A stretch of DNA of 64,000 nucleotides from Helicobacter jaachi (GCF_000763135.2 NZ_JRPR02000003.1:109568-173567); one strand, 5' to 3'; numbered from the stretch's first letter, positions 9,089 to 19,105 are shown. A program made the numbers and translations. The notes: generated from the letters alone by a model not told the origin.

Positions 9089-9580
9089 TTATTTTTTAAA
9101 AAATTTACTATTTTCAGGCACGGAGGCAAATGCAAGCCTTGAATCCTCTATGCCCTCTTGCTGCGCGGTGGCAATTTGCTCTAGCTCCTCTGTGGAGAGA
9201 TTATAAAAGCAAGGGTGGCTTACATTTGTAAATAACGGAATTTCGCGCAATAAATCACTATCATGGAGCAGTATTTGCACAATTCCATCATATCCAATGC
9301 TTACAAAACTACCAATATTCTCACTCCCAAAGCCCGCCTCAAAGCTCATATACTCCTTTTGTAGCTCAATGCTCTCAAATGTATAGCCCGCAAGCACAAA
9401 AGGAATAATTTCACCAAAAGTATTACTAATGCGAGGAGGCAGCTCTGGAGAAAAATGCGTGTGCGTCCTATCGCACAACACATTGAAATTAATACTTTCC
9501 TTAATGAGAAACTCCAAAGTATCTTTCGCGTGATGAATCATCATACTTTTAAAGTATGGGTGAAATAGAATCTTGCGCAT
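9089..9580 (-). CDS. hypothetical protein overlapping pepF
   Basis: The start used is the ATG giving MRKILFHPYF, because AAGGAG lies at good distance before it; a longer version begins at 9622. The 163-residue protein is mixed alpha/beta in appearance, with no signal or membrane segment. Notable segments are LCDRTHTHFSPELP and FEAGFGSENIGSFVSIGYDG. I cannot assign a family. Its first ~30 bases overlap the 3' end of pepF (stop at 9549), so it is probably the last gene of a hisS-pepF transcript. Confidence 0.68.
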   Translation of the reverse strand: MRKILFHPYFKSMMIHHAKDTLEFLIKESINFNVLCDRTHTHFSPELPPRISNTFGEIIPFVLAGYTFESIELQKEYMSFEAGFGSENIGSFVSIGYDGIVQILLHDSDLLREIPLFTNVSHPCFYNLSTEELEQIATAQQEGIEDSRLAFASVPENSKFFKK

Positions 9581-11387
9581 AAACAAGCTCCTTAAATTCT
9601 TCAAGCATTTTTCGCACCTCATTCATACCAATCAGCCAAAATTTATCACTTTCAAGATTAAAGCCAAAAGTGCTAATCAAATCCTTAGGGCTTTTGCTCC
9701 CGCCAAGTGATAAAAAATGTATATATTTTTGGATAAATTTTTCCCTTCCACGCGGCGTTTTTTGTGATTTATATAGCCCAAAAAGTGCCAATACAAGCAG
9801 CTGCCCATAACTATACGCGTAGCAATAAAATGGAGAATGCACAAAATGCGGGATATAGCACCACCAGCCATCATAATTTTTGCTTAATTTTACACTATCA
9901 CCAAACATGCGCGCATTTTCCTCGCGCCATATCTCATCAAATACCTCTGCTTTTAGCTCGTCACTTTGGGCGTGGATTCTGCGCTCAAAATGTGTCATTA
10001 CAATCTGCCTAAAAAGTGTGGAGAAAATATCCTCTATTTTTCCTGCATAAAGGGGTATAAGCTCCTCTTTGCTTAAAGTGTTTTTCAATGTATCAAAAAG
10101 CAGCATTTCTGCAAATACAGAAGCCGTTTCAGCCGTAGTAAGCGGCGTATCCATATTGAGATAACCCTGTGTTTTAGACAACTCTTGATGAATCATATGC
10201 CCAAACTCGTGCGCAATCGTAAAAACATCGCGCCGTGAATTGGTGTAATTGAGTAAAACATAAGGGTGTGCGCTTGGCACACAGCCATGACTAAATGCTC
10301 CACCGCGCTTATTTGGCGCTGTGTGAGAATCTACCCAACCCTTTTTCAAAGCTTTCAAAGCGATATCTTTAAATGTCTTATTAAAATCCCCTAACGCCTT
10401 TAACACAAGCTTTATAGCATCATTATAGGCTAGATTATATGCCTCGCCCTCAAGTGGCGCGTAGCGGTCATAGTCTTGCAGCTCTTTAATCCCAAGCAAA
10501 GAAGCCTTAATGTGATAATACTCGCTCACCAAAGTATAATGCCCACTCACCACATCAACGAGCCTATCAACGCTCTTTTGCGTAGCGGCATTGCTAATAT
10601 GGCGCGCAGATTCTGGATACTTGTAGCCGCGCAATGCGCATGTGATACTTAAATCTTTGCGCACCATATTTAGGACATAGCTTAAAAGATGGCGGGATTT
10701 TTTAAGCTTTTTGGTAAATATTTTTTGTGCCTCTTTACGCACAGCACGTTTTGGGTGGTGCAATAGACTTAGAATCTCCTCCTCGCCTATCTTATCTGCC
10801 TTTTTAGATTCTGTATGTTTTAAATCTTTAAAATCCTTTTTCTCCCATTTTGAAGCCTTAGATTGTGGCGATTTAAATCGAAGCTGCGCTAAATGCTCAT
10901 CAAAAAGCCGAGAAAATGCTCCAACCCCCACAGGCGAAGTTGCAAGTAGCACCTTTTCTTCAGGCAAAGAGAGCAAATGTTTATCTTGCTCGATGAGCTT
11001 TTCTAAAAAATATGCATATTGTGGCGTGGCTTGAATGATAGTTTGGCGGCTTTGTGCGGGTAATTTACAAAATTCTAGCTCAAAAAATAGCACTAAGTTA
11101 TGAATTTGTGTAGTTTGCATTTCATACTTTGCATACATATCACCCTGCGTGGTGTCCTTTGCAAAGCGCAAAAACACATAAGTCATAATGCGCGCAATGC
11201 CCTCTAGCACCTCCTCATACTCCTTTATCACGGGATAAAATGCCTCCGCTTTAATATCTTTGAGATGCCCTTCATATTGCTTGGCAAAATGCTTAGCCCT
11301 CCGCGTGTGGCTTGCCATAAATCGCTCAAGCTGCACTTCATTTTTAAAGAGTGCGCTTAAATCCCACTGGCTAGATTCTATATTCAT
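9549..11387 (-). CDS. pepF: oligoendopeptidase F, M3 metallopeptidase
   Basis: A 612-residue cytoplasmic zinc peptidase of the thimet/PepF clan that trims oligopeptides. The zinc site is AHEFGHMIHQ in the second half, followed about 25 residues on by TAETASVFAEML, which supplies the third ligand. The N-terminal helical half carries a charged stretch (SKASKWEKKDFKDLKHTESKKADKIG is split here only in description) with copies of the dispersed word near 10769 and 10805. The gene follows hisS by 21 bp and has AGGAG upstream. Confidence 0.94.
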   Translation of the reverse strand: MNIESSQWDLSALFKNEVQLERFMASHTRRAKHFAKQYEGHLKDIKAEAFYPVIKEYEEVLEGIARIMTYVFLRFAKDTTQGDMYAKYEMQTTQIHNLVLFFELEFCKLPAQSRQTIIQATPQYAYFLEKLIEQDKHLLSLPEEKVLLATSPVGVGAFSRLFDEHLAQLRFKSPQSKASKWEKKDFKDLKHTESKKADKIGEEEILSLLHHPKRAVRKEAQKIFTKKLKKSRHLLSYVLNMVRKDLSITCALRGYKYPESARHISNAATQKSVDRLVDVVSGHYTLVSEYYHIKASLLGIKELQDYDRYAPLEGEAYNLAYNDAIKLVLKALGDFNKTFKDIALKALKKGWVDSHTAPNKRGGAFSHGCVPSAHPYVLLNYTNSRRDVFTIAHEFGHMIHQELSKTQGYLNMDTPLTTAETASVFAEMLLFDTLKNTLSKEELIPLYAGKIEDIFSTLFRQIVMTHFERRIHAQSDELKAEVFDEIWREENARMFGDSVKLSKNYDGWWCYIPHFVHSPFYCYAYSYGQLLVLALFGLYKSQKTPRGREKFIQKYIHFLSLGGSKSPKDLISTFGFNLESDKFWLIGMNEVRKMLEEFKELVYAQDSISPIL

Positions 11388-11408
11388 ATCCGCTCCTTGC
11401 GTTAAATC

Positions 11409-12758
11409 TTATATTTTCATTTCTTCTTGCTCTTCTTCTTGAATGAGCGTCAAAGCCTTAAGGAAGCTAATGCTATCCATTTGCATACCTGAAGTCATAT
11501 TTTTAAGCGTGAGGGTTTTAGTGTTAAACTCACTTTCACCAATAACTATCACAAACTCATGTCCTTTAATGTTGGCATAGCTAAATTGCTTTTTAAGCTT
11601 GCTCGCCTCGGGATAGACTTCAATAGGCACTTTAGAGCGGCGGAAAGATTCTGCAAGGAAATGCGCATAGCCAAAGTATGATGTATCCATACACACAATA
11701 AGCGCACGCGCTGATGTTGCCTTTTTTTGCAAGATTTCTAATTCTTCTAAGGCTGCCAAAAGCCTATCAATACCAATGCTCGCTCCCACACCGCTCATTT
11801 TTTCTTTGGAAAATGTGCGCGTGAGATTATCATATCTCCCGCCAGAGCAAACGCTGCCTATGCTTTTTAGGGCATTGAGCGTAGTTTCATATACTATACC
11901 TGTGTAATACCCCAATCCGCGCGCGATGGAGAAATTTATACGATAAGTATCCCTATCCATTTGCAAGGGTGAAAGCACCTCATACATCGCCTTTAAATCC
12001 GCAATACCCTTTCTTATAGAATCATTCCACTCTTCCATGAAAGAAATTTGCTTAAAAAAGCTTTCACTATCGCCCTGCTGCTTGATTGATGTATATTCTA
12101 GCAGATTCTGTGCTTGAGTGCTAGTAAGCCCAAGCTCTTTTTGTAGCTCCGCGCTTACAGATTCTGTACCGACTTTATCAAGCTTATCAATAATACGCAA
12201 AGTGGCATTAATATTATGCTGCTCTGTAATGCCACAATACTCACAAATGCCATTCAAAATAGCGCGATGATTGAGCCAGATAGTAAATTCATCAATCCCT
12301 AGCCGCACAAGTGAAGCATAAATCACTTGCAAAATTTCTGCATCACAAGAGATGCTATCACTCCCAATAAAGTCAAAATCGCATTGTGTAAATTCCCTAT
12401 AGCGCCCTCTCTGCGCTCTCTCCCCACGAAACACATTACCAATAGCAAATCGCTTAAAAGGCAAATCCACCTCATTTTTATATTGAGACACAAAGCGCGC
12501 TAGAGGGACGGTTAAATCAAATCTCAAAGCCACATCGCGTCCGCCATGGTCTTTAAAGCGATAAAGCTCCTTTTGTATCTCCTCACTCCCCTGTTTTACT
12601 AGCACATCAGCATACTCTAAATGCGGCGTTTCAATAGGCACAAAGCCAAAATTCATAAAAACACTACTCACTTTATTTAATAAATGTGCCTTAGCAAGCG
12701 CCTCTTTAGGCAATCTATCCTTGAATCCACTCAATGTGCGAGGGGCAACCAACGCCAT
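11409..12758 (-). CDS. hisS: histidyl-tRNA synthetase
   Basis: A class II synthetase of 449 residues that charges tRNA-His. Motif 2 ([20 protein letters not shown]) and the histidine A region ([12 protein letters not shown]) are clear, as is the motif 3 GASIGIDRL. The C-terminal anticodon-binding domain follows from about residue 350. The ATG has a strong TAAGGAGGTTAG ribosome site. It is divergent from waaF across a 206-bp gap. The first ~15 residues ([17 protein letters not shown]) match the usual synthetase start. Confidence 0.97.
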   Translation of the reverse strand: MALVAPRTLSGFKDRLPKEALAKAHLLNKVSSVFMNFGFVPIETPHLEYADVLVKQGSEEIQKELYRFKDHGGRDVALRFDLTVPLARFVSQYKNEVDLPFKRFAIGNVFRGERAQRGRYREFTQCDFDFIGSDSISCDAEILQVIYASLVRLGIDEFTIWLNHRAILNGICEYCGITEQHNINATLRIIDKLDKVGTESVSAELQKELGLTSTQAQNLLEYTSIKQQGDSESFFKQISFMEEWNDSIRKGIADLKAMYEVLSPLQMDRDTYRINFSIARGLGYYTGIVYETTLNALKSIGSVCSGGRYDNLTRTFSKEKMSGVGASIGIDRLLAALEELEILQKKATSARALIVCMDTSYFGYAHFLAESFRRSKVPIEVYPEASKLKKQFSYANIKGHEFVIVIGESEFNTKTLTLKNMTSGMQMDSISFLKALTLIQEEEQEEMKI

Positions 12759-12886
12759 CTAACCTCCTTAAAAAGTAAATAAACATTAGATTAAATATGT
12801 CAAACCGCCGATTTTACCTTAAAAATGTTGTATTTTGGCAAATTTTTTGCTTTTCACACGAATTTTAGCCCTTAATCTATGCTTTT

Positions 12887-12915
12887 TTGACTGATTTTAT
12901 AAGCGATATTATAAT
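12887..12915 (+). promoter_or_regulatory. candidate sigma-70 promoter of waaF
   Basis: TTGACT at 12887-12892 and TATAAT at 12910-12915 are separated by exactly 17 bp. This near-consensus arrangement lies 50 bp before the GTG start of the heptosyltransferase gene. It is the best promoter match I found in the window. Confidence 0.65.
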
Positions 12916-12964
12916 TTTATGTGTAGAATCCACACTTTAAAGAATTTTAACATAAGGCGTCATT

Positions 12965-14176
12965 GTGCAAAGTATCACCCCTCAAAGCGAAGTTAGACAC
13001 ATCTTGCTACGTTTGCCAAACTGGCTTGGCGATAGCGTGATGGTTTCTGCGGCATTTGAGTGGCTTAAAAAAAGCTTTGATAAAGCAGACTTCACGCTTG
13101 TAGGCACAAAGGCGAGTTGTGGGATTTATGAGCGCGATACACGCGTGCGCGCTATTTTTATTGATGAGAGTAAAACATCGCGTTTTAGAATCCTAGCTAT
13201 TAAAAAACTAGCCAAAAACATCGGCACGCACGATATTGCCATTAGTTTTAGTAATACTTTTTTTTCTGCTCTGCTTTTATATTTGAGCAGAAGTAAAATA
13301 CGCATAGGTTATGCGAGAAATGCCCGCAGTTTCCTGCTCACAAACGCCCTTCCATTAAAAAAATATAATAGCAGTGGTAAAAAATATCATCAAGTGCTTT
13401 TGTATCTTGCCCTTATTGCGCCGCTTAAAGCAGTGCAAACTTATATTTTCAAATCTTTGCAGACACCCTCCTTAAAAATGCCTAACCACAAGCATTTGCA
13501 CACAGAATCTAGCAATACACAATCTACTTTGCTAGATTTGCTATCAAATCAGCCGCTTAAGCTCATTAGCACAAAGCCTATTTTGGATACTCGCACCTAT
13601 GCCATAGGGATTAATCCCGGAGCGGCATTTGGGAGTGCAAAACGATGGGAACAATCGCACTTTATAAGCATAATAGAGTATTTTTTAAGCCAGCGCTATG
13701 AAGTCTATCTTTTTGGCTCAAGTATAGAATCTAGAGCAAATACCGACATTGCCGCTGCGCTTAAAAATCACCCCTATATGCAATATTTTCATAATCTCAC
13801 AGACAAAACCAATTTACACGAGCTAGTGGATTACATTAGCGCGATGAGCGTGTTTATCACCAATGATAGCGGACCTATGCATATTGCTACAGCCTTGAAA
13901 GTGCCTATTGTGGCTATTTTTGGTCCCACAGATATGTATGAAACAGCCCCCTACACGCCATTTACAGAATCTATAAGGCAAGATTCTACTAATGTATTAT
14001 GTGCTAATCCCCCCTTTGTGCTTTTGTCAAAAGCCTTGCCTTGCTCACCTTGCAAGAAGCGCGAATGCCCTTTGGGGCATCATAATTGTATGAAGTTTAT
14101 CACCCCAGCAGAAGTTATCACTTATACTAATAGACTGCTAGAAAATCAACACAAAAGGCTAACTTATGATACTTGA
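12965..14176 (+). CDS. waaF: ADP-heptose:LPS heptosyltransferase (WaaF-like)
   Basis: A GT9 family enzyme that adds heptose to the lipopolysaccharide inner core. The N-terminus has LLRLPNWLGDSVM, and the ADP-heptose site is marked by NPGAAFGSAKRW and TNDSGPMHIATAL followed by VAIFGPTD. A C-terminal Cys-rich PCSPCKKRECPLG is typical of the family. With 403 residues it is longer than the usual ~350, because of a low-complexity insert around residues 160-205 that holds a copy of the dispersed word. The start is GTG after AAGGCG. Its stop overlaps the next gene by 11 bp. WaaF rather than WaaC is chosen on overall resemblance. Confidence 0.88.
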   Translation: MQSITPQSEVRHILLRLPNWLGDSVMVSAAFEWLKKSFDKADFTLVGTKASCGIYERDTRVRAIFIDESKTSRFRILAIKKLAKNIGTHDIAISFSNTFFSALLLYLSRSKIRIGYARNARSFLLTNALPLKKYNSSGKKYHQVLLYLALIAPLKAVQTYIFKSLQTPSLKMPNHKHLHTESSNTQSTLLDLLSNQPLKLISTKPILDTRTYAIGINPGAAFGSAKRWEQSHFISIIEYFLSQRYEVYLFGSSIESRANTDIAAALKNHPYMQYFHNLTDKTNLHELVDYISAMSVFITNDSGPMHIATALKVPIVAIFGPTDMYETAPYTPFTESIRQDSTNVLCANPPFVLLSKALPCSPCKKRECPLGHHNCMKFITPAEVITYTNRLLENQHKRLTYDT

Positions 14177-14771
14177 TGTCTCCACTTCAACCCCATTGCA
14201 AAATTATAAGATTCTAAGTAATACCATAACTCCTCGCCCTATTGCGTGGATAAGCAGCGTTTTTCCTAATGGTTTAGTTAATCTCGCGCCCTTTAGCTTT
14301 TTTGCACCTCTTTGCGTAAATCCTCCTATTTTCTCTGTCTGCATGATGCAAAAAAGCGATGGCAGCCAGAAAGATAGTTTTAAAAACATTCTCCAAACGC
14401 GCAAGGCTAGCATTAGTATGTGCGAACTCTCGCATTTGCAAGCCCTGCAAGATAGCAGCGCAGAGCTAGCCTACAATGTGAGCGAAGCAAATGCATTTGA
14501 TATACCCCTTGAGGTGCTAGAAACTAGCTATCCACCCGTGCCGCAGGGGATAAAGGTTGCTTTTTTATGTGATTTATATGATGTGCTTGAGCTTGGCGAG
14601 GCTAAAAGCGTGCTGCTAGAGGCGCGCTTTTTTTATATCGCCGATAGCATTTATGCCAAAGATTTAAACTTTTTGCCGCATTTTGTAGGGCGAGTTGGGC
14701 GTATATATAAATCGCTAGGCGCGCAAATTATGCTTCCAAATAAAGATGAAACAAAGCCCAAAAAGGATTAA
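14166..14771 (+). CDS. flavin reductase family protein (flavoredoxin-like)
   Basis: The 201 residues form an FMN-binding split-barrel of the flavin reductase/HpaC type. The hallmark is an N-terminal TITPRPIAWISSV, then LAPFSFFAPLCVNPPIFSV, with KDSFKNILQTRKASISM for the flavin phosphate. Such proteins reduce FMN or act as electron carriers. The physiological partner is unknown. The ATG lies within the last codons of waaF, and the gene ends two bases before dapE, so waaF, this gene and dapE are probably one transcript. Confidence 0.85.
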   Translation: MILDVSTSTPLQNYKILSNTITPRPIAWISSVFPNGLVNLAPFSFFAPLCVNPPIFSVCMMQKSDGSQKDSFKNILQTRKASISMCELSHLQALQDSSAELAYNVSEANAFDIPLEVLETSYPPVPQGIKVAFLCDLYDVLELGEAKSVLLEARFFYIADSIYAKDLNFLPHFVGRVGRIYKSLGAQIMLPNKDETKPKKD

Positions 14772-14772
14772 A

Positions 14773-16020
14773 ATGCCCATTTCTCTTTTGCAAAAATTAG
14801 TAAAGTTGGAGAGTATCACGCCTAAGGAATGTGGGATTTATGAGATAATTAAGGCTGAATTTGCCCATTTTGCGCAAAATCCTTTGCTTGATACGCTTAT
14901 TATCGAGCAAGAAAAGCAAGGCGTTAAAAATCTTTTCTATCTCATCGCGCCTAAAAATACAGCAAAATCTAGCCTGCGTCACTTATGTTTTGCAGGGCAT
15001 ATAGATGTTGTACCACCAGGGCAAGGGTGGGAATATGAGCCATTTTGCGCAATGGAGCATGATGGATATATTTATGGCAGAGGCACGCAGGATATGAAAG
15101 GTGGTGTGAGCGCCTTTGTTCGCGCTATTTGCAGGGCGCTAGATTCTATAATTACAGAATCTAAGAGTGCAAAATCGCGCATTATAAAATCTAAAGCCAT
15201 AAAATCTCAACTAGATTCTAAAAATATACAATCTTGCCTTAAGGGTTGTATGATTTCAATTTTGCTCACAAGCGATGAGGAGGGCGAGGGGACTTATGGC
15301 ACGCGCCTTATGCTTGAAGAGCTAAAAAATCAAGGGCTGCTCCCTCATTTTTGTATTGTGGCAGAGCCTACAAGCATAGCACAAAGTGGCGATATGCTAA
15401 AAATTGGGCGGCGCGGCTCTATTAATGGTACTATTGTAATTGAGGGCAAGCAAGGGCATGTCGCCTATCCGGAGAAATGCATTAATCCCATTGAACTGCT
15501 TGGCGATAGACTTGGCTTACTTGCGGGTGTTGAGCTTGATAGTGGCGATAAGTATTTCGCGCCTAGCAAGCTTGTAGTTACAGATATTCGCGGGGGTATG
15601 GAGGTGGTGAATATAACGCCACAATCACTTAAGATTATGTTTAATGTGAGAAACTCTCCGCGCAGCAGCGCAGATTCTATCCGCGCGTATATAGAATCTG
15701 TATTAGCACATTTACCCTTTACGCTCACGCTTAAGACCAATTCGCTGCCTTTTATCACCTCAAGTCATAGCGCACTTGTCCAATTGCTCACACAAACTAT
15801 CGCGCAGCATTTTCATATCACCACGCAGCTAAGCACTAGCGGAGGCACGAGCGATGCGAGGTTTTTTGCCGCGCATAATATCGATGTAGTCGAACTAGGC
15901 GTGCCAAATGATAGAATCCACGCCATAAATGAACGCGTATCAATCAAGGATTTATGCCTGCTATGTGATATTTTCACGCAATTTTTGCTTGATTTTACGC
16001 ACTCAAACCTCGCGCACTAG
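14773..16020 (+). CDS. dapE: succinyl-diaminopimelate desuccinylase DapE
   Basis: DapE hydrolyses N-succinyl-LL-DAP in the lysine/peptidoglycan precursor pathway using two zinc ions. Visible ligands are His and Asp in AGHIDVVPPG, Asp in RGTQDMKGG, the EE pair in SDEEGEGT, Glu in AEPT, and the final His in NDRIHAINE. I use the ATG at 14773 (MPISLLQKL), preceded by AAAAGGATTAA. The 415 residues exceed the usual ~375-380 because of a Ser/Lys/Ile-rich insert at about residues 123-155 that carries three copies of the dispersed word. The insert lies before a core strand and is probably a surface loop. The gene's stop is the TAG of another copy. Confidence 0.94.
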   Translation: MPISLLQKLVKLESITPKECGIYEIIKAEFAHFAQNPLLDTLIIEQEKQGVKNLFYLIAPKNTAKSSLRHLCFAGHIDVVPPGQGWEYEPFCAMEHDGYIYGRGTQDMKGGVSAFVRAICRALDSIITESKSAKSRIIKSKAIKSQLDSKNIQSCLKGCMISILLTSDEEGEGTYGTRLMLEELKNQGLLPHFCIVAEPTSIAQSGDMLKIGRRGSINGTIVIEGKQGHVAYPEKCINPIELLGDRLGLLAGVELDSGDKYFAPSKLVVTDIRGGMEVVNITPQSLKIMFNVRNSPRSSADSIRAYIESVLAHLPFTLTLKTNSLPFITSSHSALVQLLTQTIAQHFHITTQLSTSGGTSDARFFAAHNIDVVELGVPNDRIHAINERVSIKDLCLLCDIFTQFLLDFTHSNLAH

Positions 16021-16124
16021 ATTCTATAAATAATCCAACAGCTTTGGGCTAGTTTGCGCCAAATAAAGGTAAGATTACTTATGCAAGCTACAATGTGTAT
16101 ATTATTTTCAACAAGGAGTGAGTT

Positions 16125-16709
16125 ATGAAAAGTGTTCTTGTGCCGCTTGCAAAAGGCTTTGAGGAGATTGAGCTAATAAGTGTGGTGGATATTTTGCGCA
16201 GAGCCAATGTGCGCGTGGTAATGGCAAGCCTAGATTCTCACAAGCGCGTGCTGGGCGCACATCACATTATCATAGAGGCAAATGCGACTTTAGGCGAGCT
16301 TGATATGGCAGAATTTAGCGCCGTTGTGCTAGCTGGAGGCTATGAGGGTATGCAAAATCTTGCAAAAAATGATTTAGTTACATCTTGGTTGCAAGCTTTT
16401 AGGGCTAATAATAAACTGCTTTGCGCAATTTGTGCTGCGCCCATTGTGCTAGATAAGGCTGGCGTGCTTCCGCGTGAATTTACCTGCTATCCGGGCTGTG
16501 AGGCTGAAATAAATATGCAAGATAAGCATAAACTTACCCAAGCAGTGGTAACGCACGATAATATTATCACTTCCACAGCGCCTGCGACTGCGGCGGTATT
16601 TGCGCTAGAGATTGTAGAGCATTTATGTGGCAAAGAGCGCACAAAAGCCTTGTATGAGGAGCTGCAAATGCCTACTTTGAAGGATTATCTGCATACAGCT
16701 GCATACTAA
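16125..16709 (+). CDS. DJ-1/PfpI family protein
   Basis: A 194-residue protein of the DJ-1/ThiJ branch of the glutamine-amidotransferase-like fold. The nucleophile elbow is AICAAPIVL (Cys about 107), with VVLAGGYEGMQNL as the preceding loop and the conserved Glu in AKGFEEIE near residue 15. Relatives act as glyoxalase/deglycase-like or redox-sensing proteins; the exact role is not clear from sequence. AAGGAG precedes the ATG. The 3' end overlaps the convergent aguA by 38 bp. Confidence 0.9.
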   Translation: MKSVLVPLAKGFEEIELISVVDILRRANVRVVMASLDSHKRVLGAHHIIIEANATLGELDMAEFSAVVLAGGYEGMQNLAKNDLVTSWLQAFRANNKLLCAICAAPIVLDKAGVLPREFTCYPGCEAEINMQDKHKLTQAVVTHDNIITSTAPATAAVFALEIVEHLCGKERTKALYEELQMPTLKDYLHTAAY

Positions 16710-17889
16710 TGCAGTGCAAACTCCCATGCCAAAGGATAAGCGTGCGGCAATCTACGCCCACTACTTTATGCTTAGGCAATGCCGCTTGCAAAATCTGCAA
16801 TGCCCTCTCATCATTTTCATCACTATAAGTTGGCACAAGCAGCGCATCATTCACAAACAAAAAATTCGCATAGCTCGCAGGGAGACGCTCTTTGTTTGCA
16901 TCAAAAATAGGCTTTGTAAAGGGAAGTGCGATGAGTTTGAAAGGCTCGCCATTCTTTTGCCTCAATGCTTGCAATTCTGCTTGCATACGCGCTAAATGTT
17001 CAAAATGCTCATCTTGCTTATCTTCACACACAATATACGCGATACTATCAGGCGCAATAAAGCGTGCAAGCGTGTCAATATGACTATCTGTATCATCGCC
17101 AGCCAAATAGCCATAATGCAGCCACAGAATCTGATGAATATTGAAATAGTGTTTCAATTTAGATTCTATATCGGCTTGGCTTAGGTGCGCGTTGCGATTA
17201 GGCTCAAGCAGGCATTGTGTGTTGGTGAGCAAAATGCCATTGCCATTACTATCAATGCTCCCACCCTCAAGCACCATATCCGCGTTTAAGAGATAGTCTT
17301 TTTTAAAAAGATGGCGCGTGATTTGATTATCTTTATTGGCAGGATATTTAAGCCCCCAACCATTAAAGGTAAAATCAAGCATTTTTATCCCATGCTTGCT
17401 TTCTATGCTAATCCCGCCAAAATCCCGCGCCCAAGTGTCATTTGTCCCCACGCGCACGATATAAAGCCCAAAGATAGAATCTAGCGCATAAAGGCAAATA
17501 CATTCCCGCGCGATAGATTCATTAAAATGCGCATTAATGTAAGCCTGCGCGGGTGCAAGATGCGTTTGAGCAAGATTTGCGGTAGATTCTATAGAATCTG
17601 CATTTAACTCCACAGGCGCGCGCTGTGGAGTATCATAAAATGTCGCTTTAAGTAATGCTAACCCCTCTGCGTCCTCACTATCCACGCAGAGAATGACAGA
17701 TTGAAAATGCAAAATCTGCTTAATAATATCTATAAAACTTTGCTGTGCTTGGCTTAGGTGCGCTGCCCAATCACTATTTTTATGCGGAAATGCCATAAGC
17801 GTAGCCACCTGTCTTTCCCACTCTGCCTTTAGCCTCACTGCCTTAAAATCTACCCCAAAATCCGCCTTAGAATCCATAGTATGCGCCAT
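16672..17889 (-). CDS. aguA: agmatine deiminase / peptidyl-arginine deiminase family
   Basis: This enzyme family converts agmatine to N-carbamoylputrescine on the way to putrescine. The 405 residues show the expected NDTWARDFGGI block, LEGGSIDSNG, the GDDTDSHIDTL histidine motif and a C-terminal catalytic Cys in GSLHCISMQ. It resembles the H. pylori gene I recall as HP0049. Substrate (agmatine or a peptidyl arginine) is inferred. A stretch near residues 97-103 encodes DSIES from a perfect 16-bp palindrome of the dispersed word (17584-17599). It is divergent from tsaD and convergent with the DJ-1 gene. Confidence 0.85.
   Translation of the reverse strand: MAHTMDSKADFGVDFKAVRLKAEWERQVATLMAFPHKNSDWAAHLSQAQQSFIDIIKQILHFQSVILCVDSEDAEGLALLKATFYDTPQRAPVELNADSIESTANLAQTHLAPAQAYINAHFNESIARECICLYALDSIFGLYIVRVGTNDTWARDFGGISIESKHGIKMLDFTFNGWGLKYPANKDNQITRHLFKKDYLLNADMVLEGGSIDSNGNGILLTNTQCLLEPNRNAHLSQADIESKLKHYFNIHQILWLHYGYLAGDDTDSHIDTLARFIAPDSIAYIVCEDKQDEHFEHLARMQAELQALRQKNGEPFKLIALPFTKPIFDANKERLPASYANFLFVNDALLVPTYSDENDERALQILQAALPKHKVVGVDCRTLILWHGSLHCISMQLYADNPSK
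17584..17599. repeat. perfect 16-bp palindrome of two overlapping AGAWTCT words inside aguA
   Basis: AGATTCTATAGAATCT is fully self-complementary and read in frame as Asp-Ser-Ile-Glu-Ser in a poorly conserved loop of aguA. It shows that paired copies also occur within genes, not only at gene ends. Confidence 0.7.
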
Positions 17890-17913
17890 AAAATGTCCTT
17901 TAAAAATATGCTG

Positions 17914-17919
17914 TATAAT
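17914..17919 (+). promoter_or_regulatory. candidate -10 box for tsaD
   Basis: TATAAT lies 30 bp before the tsaD ATG in the 60-bp gap from the divergent aguA. No clear -35 is visible, which is common for Helicobacter housekeeping promoters. Confidence 0.45.
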
Positions 17920-17949
17920 TCTAACATATTAAAGGCTTTGGGGAATTAA

Positions 17950-19104
17950 ATGATTTTAAGTATAGAATCTAGCTGCGATGATAGCTCATTGGCTCTCACT
18001 CGTATCGATGATGGCGCGCTTTTGTATCATATAAAAATCTCGCAAGATGAGGCGCATAGCACTTATGGTGGTATTGTGCCAGAAATCGCTTCAAGACTTC
18101 ATGCACAAAGGCTTCCGGAGATTTTAGAAAAACTTAAAATATTTCTACATAATGATTTATCGCCTATTAAAGCCATTGCTGTAACCACGCGCCCGGGACT
18201 AAGCGTAACGCTGATTGAAGGCTTAATGATGGCAAAAACGCTATGTCTTGGGCTAAATGTCCCTCTCATTTGCGTAAATCACCTCAAAGGGCATATTTAC
18301 TCACTTTTCATTAAAGATGAGACAAATGCGCCTTTGCCGCGCACTATAGAATCTACACCATTAAATCCACAATCCCTGCTGCCACTTGGTATTTTGCTCG
18401 TCTCTGGGGGACATACACAGATTCTAAAAATGTATGATTTTAATCATATCGCGCTTATTGCTCAAACGCTTGATGATAGCTTTGGTGAGAGCTTTGATAA
18501 GGTGGCAAAATACCTAGGGCTTGGCTATCCGGGCGGTCCTATTATAGAATCTTATGCGCGCACTTTTAAAGGGCAGTATCCGCATTTGCGCGCGCAGCAC
18601 TTTCCTATCCCTCTAGCTCGTAATAAAAAAGTGCAATTTAGCTTCTCTGGGCTTAAAAATGCTGTAAGACTAGCTCTGCAGGATTTGCCAAAGCCTCTAA
18701 GTGAGGCAAATATGGCAAGTATTTGTGCGGGCTTTCAGGAGGCGGCGTGTCATCACATTACCCAAAAATGCGAACTATTTTTTAAGGAGCAAAAAAAGCA
18801 GGATTTAAAGCATAGCGGGCTTGCGGAGGATTCTAAGGAGCGTTGTGCGCATTTAAAGCATTTTGCCATTGTGGGTGGAGCAAGCGCAAATAGCACACTG
18901 CGAGAAAAATTAGCACAACTATGCGCGCAATATGATATTACCTTGCATTTAGCCCCGCTTGCTTTTTGCGCGGATAATGCTGCTATGATTGGGCGCGTGG
19001 GTGTGGAGCATTATAAAATGGGGGATTTCACGCCACTTTTTAGCGCACAAATTGCGCCAAAAAGTATAGAGGGCGACTTTATGGCAGATTCTATCTTGGG
19101 ATAA
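17950..19104 (+). CDS. tsaD: tRNA N6-adenosine threonylcarbamoyltransferase TsaD
   Basis: TsaD transfers the threonylcarbamoyl group to A37 of ANN-decoding tRNAs, together with TsaB and TsaE (not in the window). The 384-residue ASKHA-fold protein begins ILSIESSCDDSSLAL, has a metal-binding NHLKGHIYS in place of the usual HxxxH block, LVSGGHTQIL and GGPIIESYAR, and ends with the ADNAAMIG motif. A ~25-residue Lys-rich insert lies around residues 285-310. The stop is one base before the convergent nadA stop. Confidence 0.96.
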   Translation: MILSIESSCDDSSLALTRIDDGALLYHIKISQDEAHSTYGGIVPEIASRLHAQRLPEILEKLKIFLHNDLSPIKAIAVTTRPGLSVTLIEGLMMAKTLCLGLNVPLICVNHLKGHIYSLFIKDETNAPLPRTIESTPLNPQSLLPLGILLVSGGHTQILKMYDFNHIALIAQTLDDSFGESFDKVAKYLGLGYPGGPIIESYARTFKGQYPHLRAQHFPIPLARNKKVQFSFSGLKNAVRLALQDLPKPLSEANMASICAGFQEAACHHITQKCELFFKEQKKQDLKHSGLAEDSKERCAHLKHFAIVGGASANSTLREKLAQLCAQYDITLHLAPLAFCADNAAMIGRVGVEHYKMGDFTPLFSAQIAPKSIEGDFMADSILG

Positions 19105-19105
19105 A

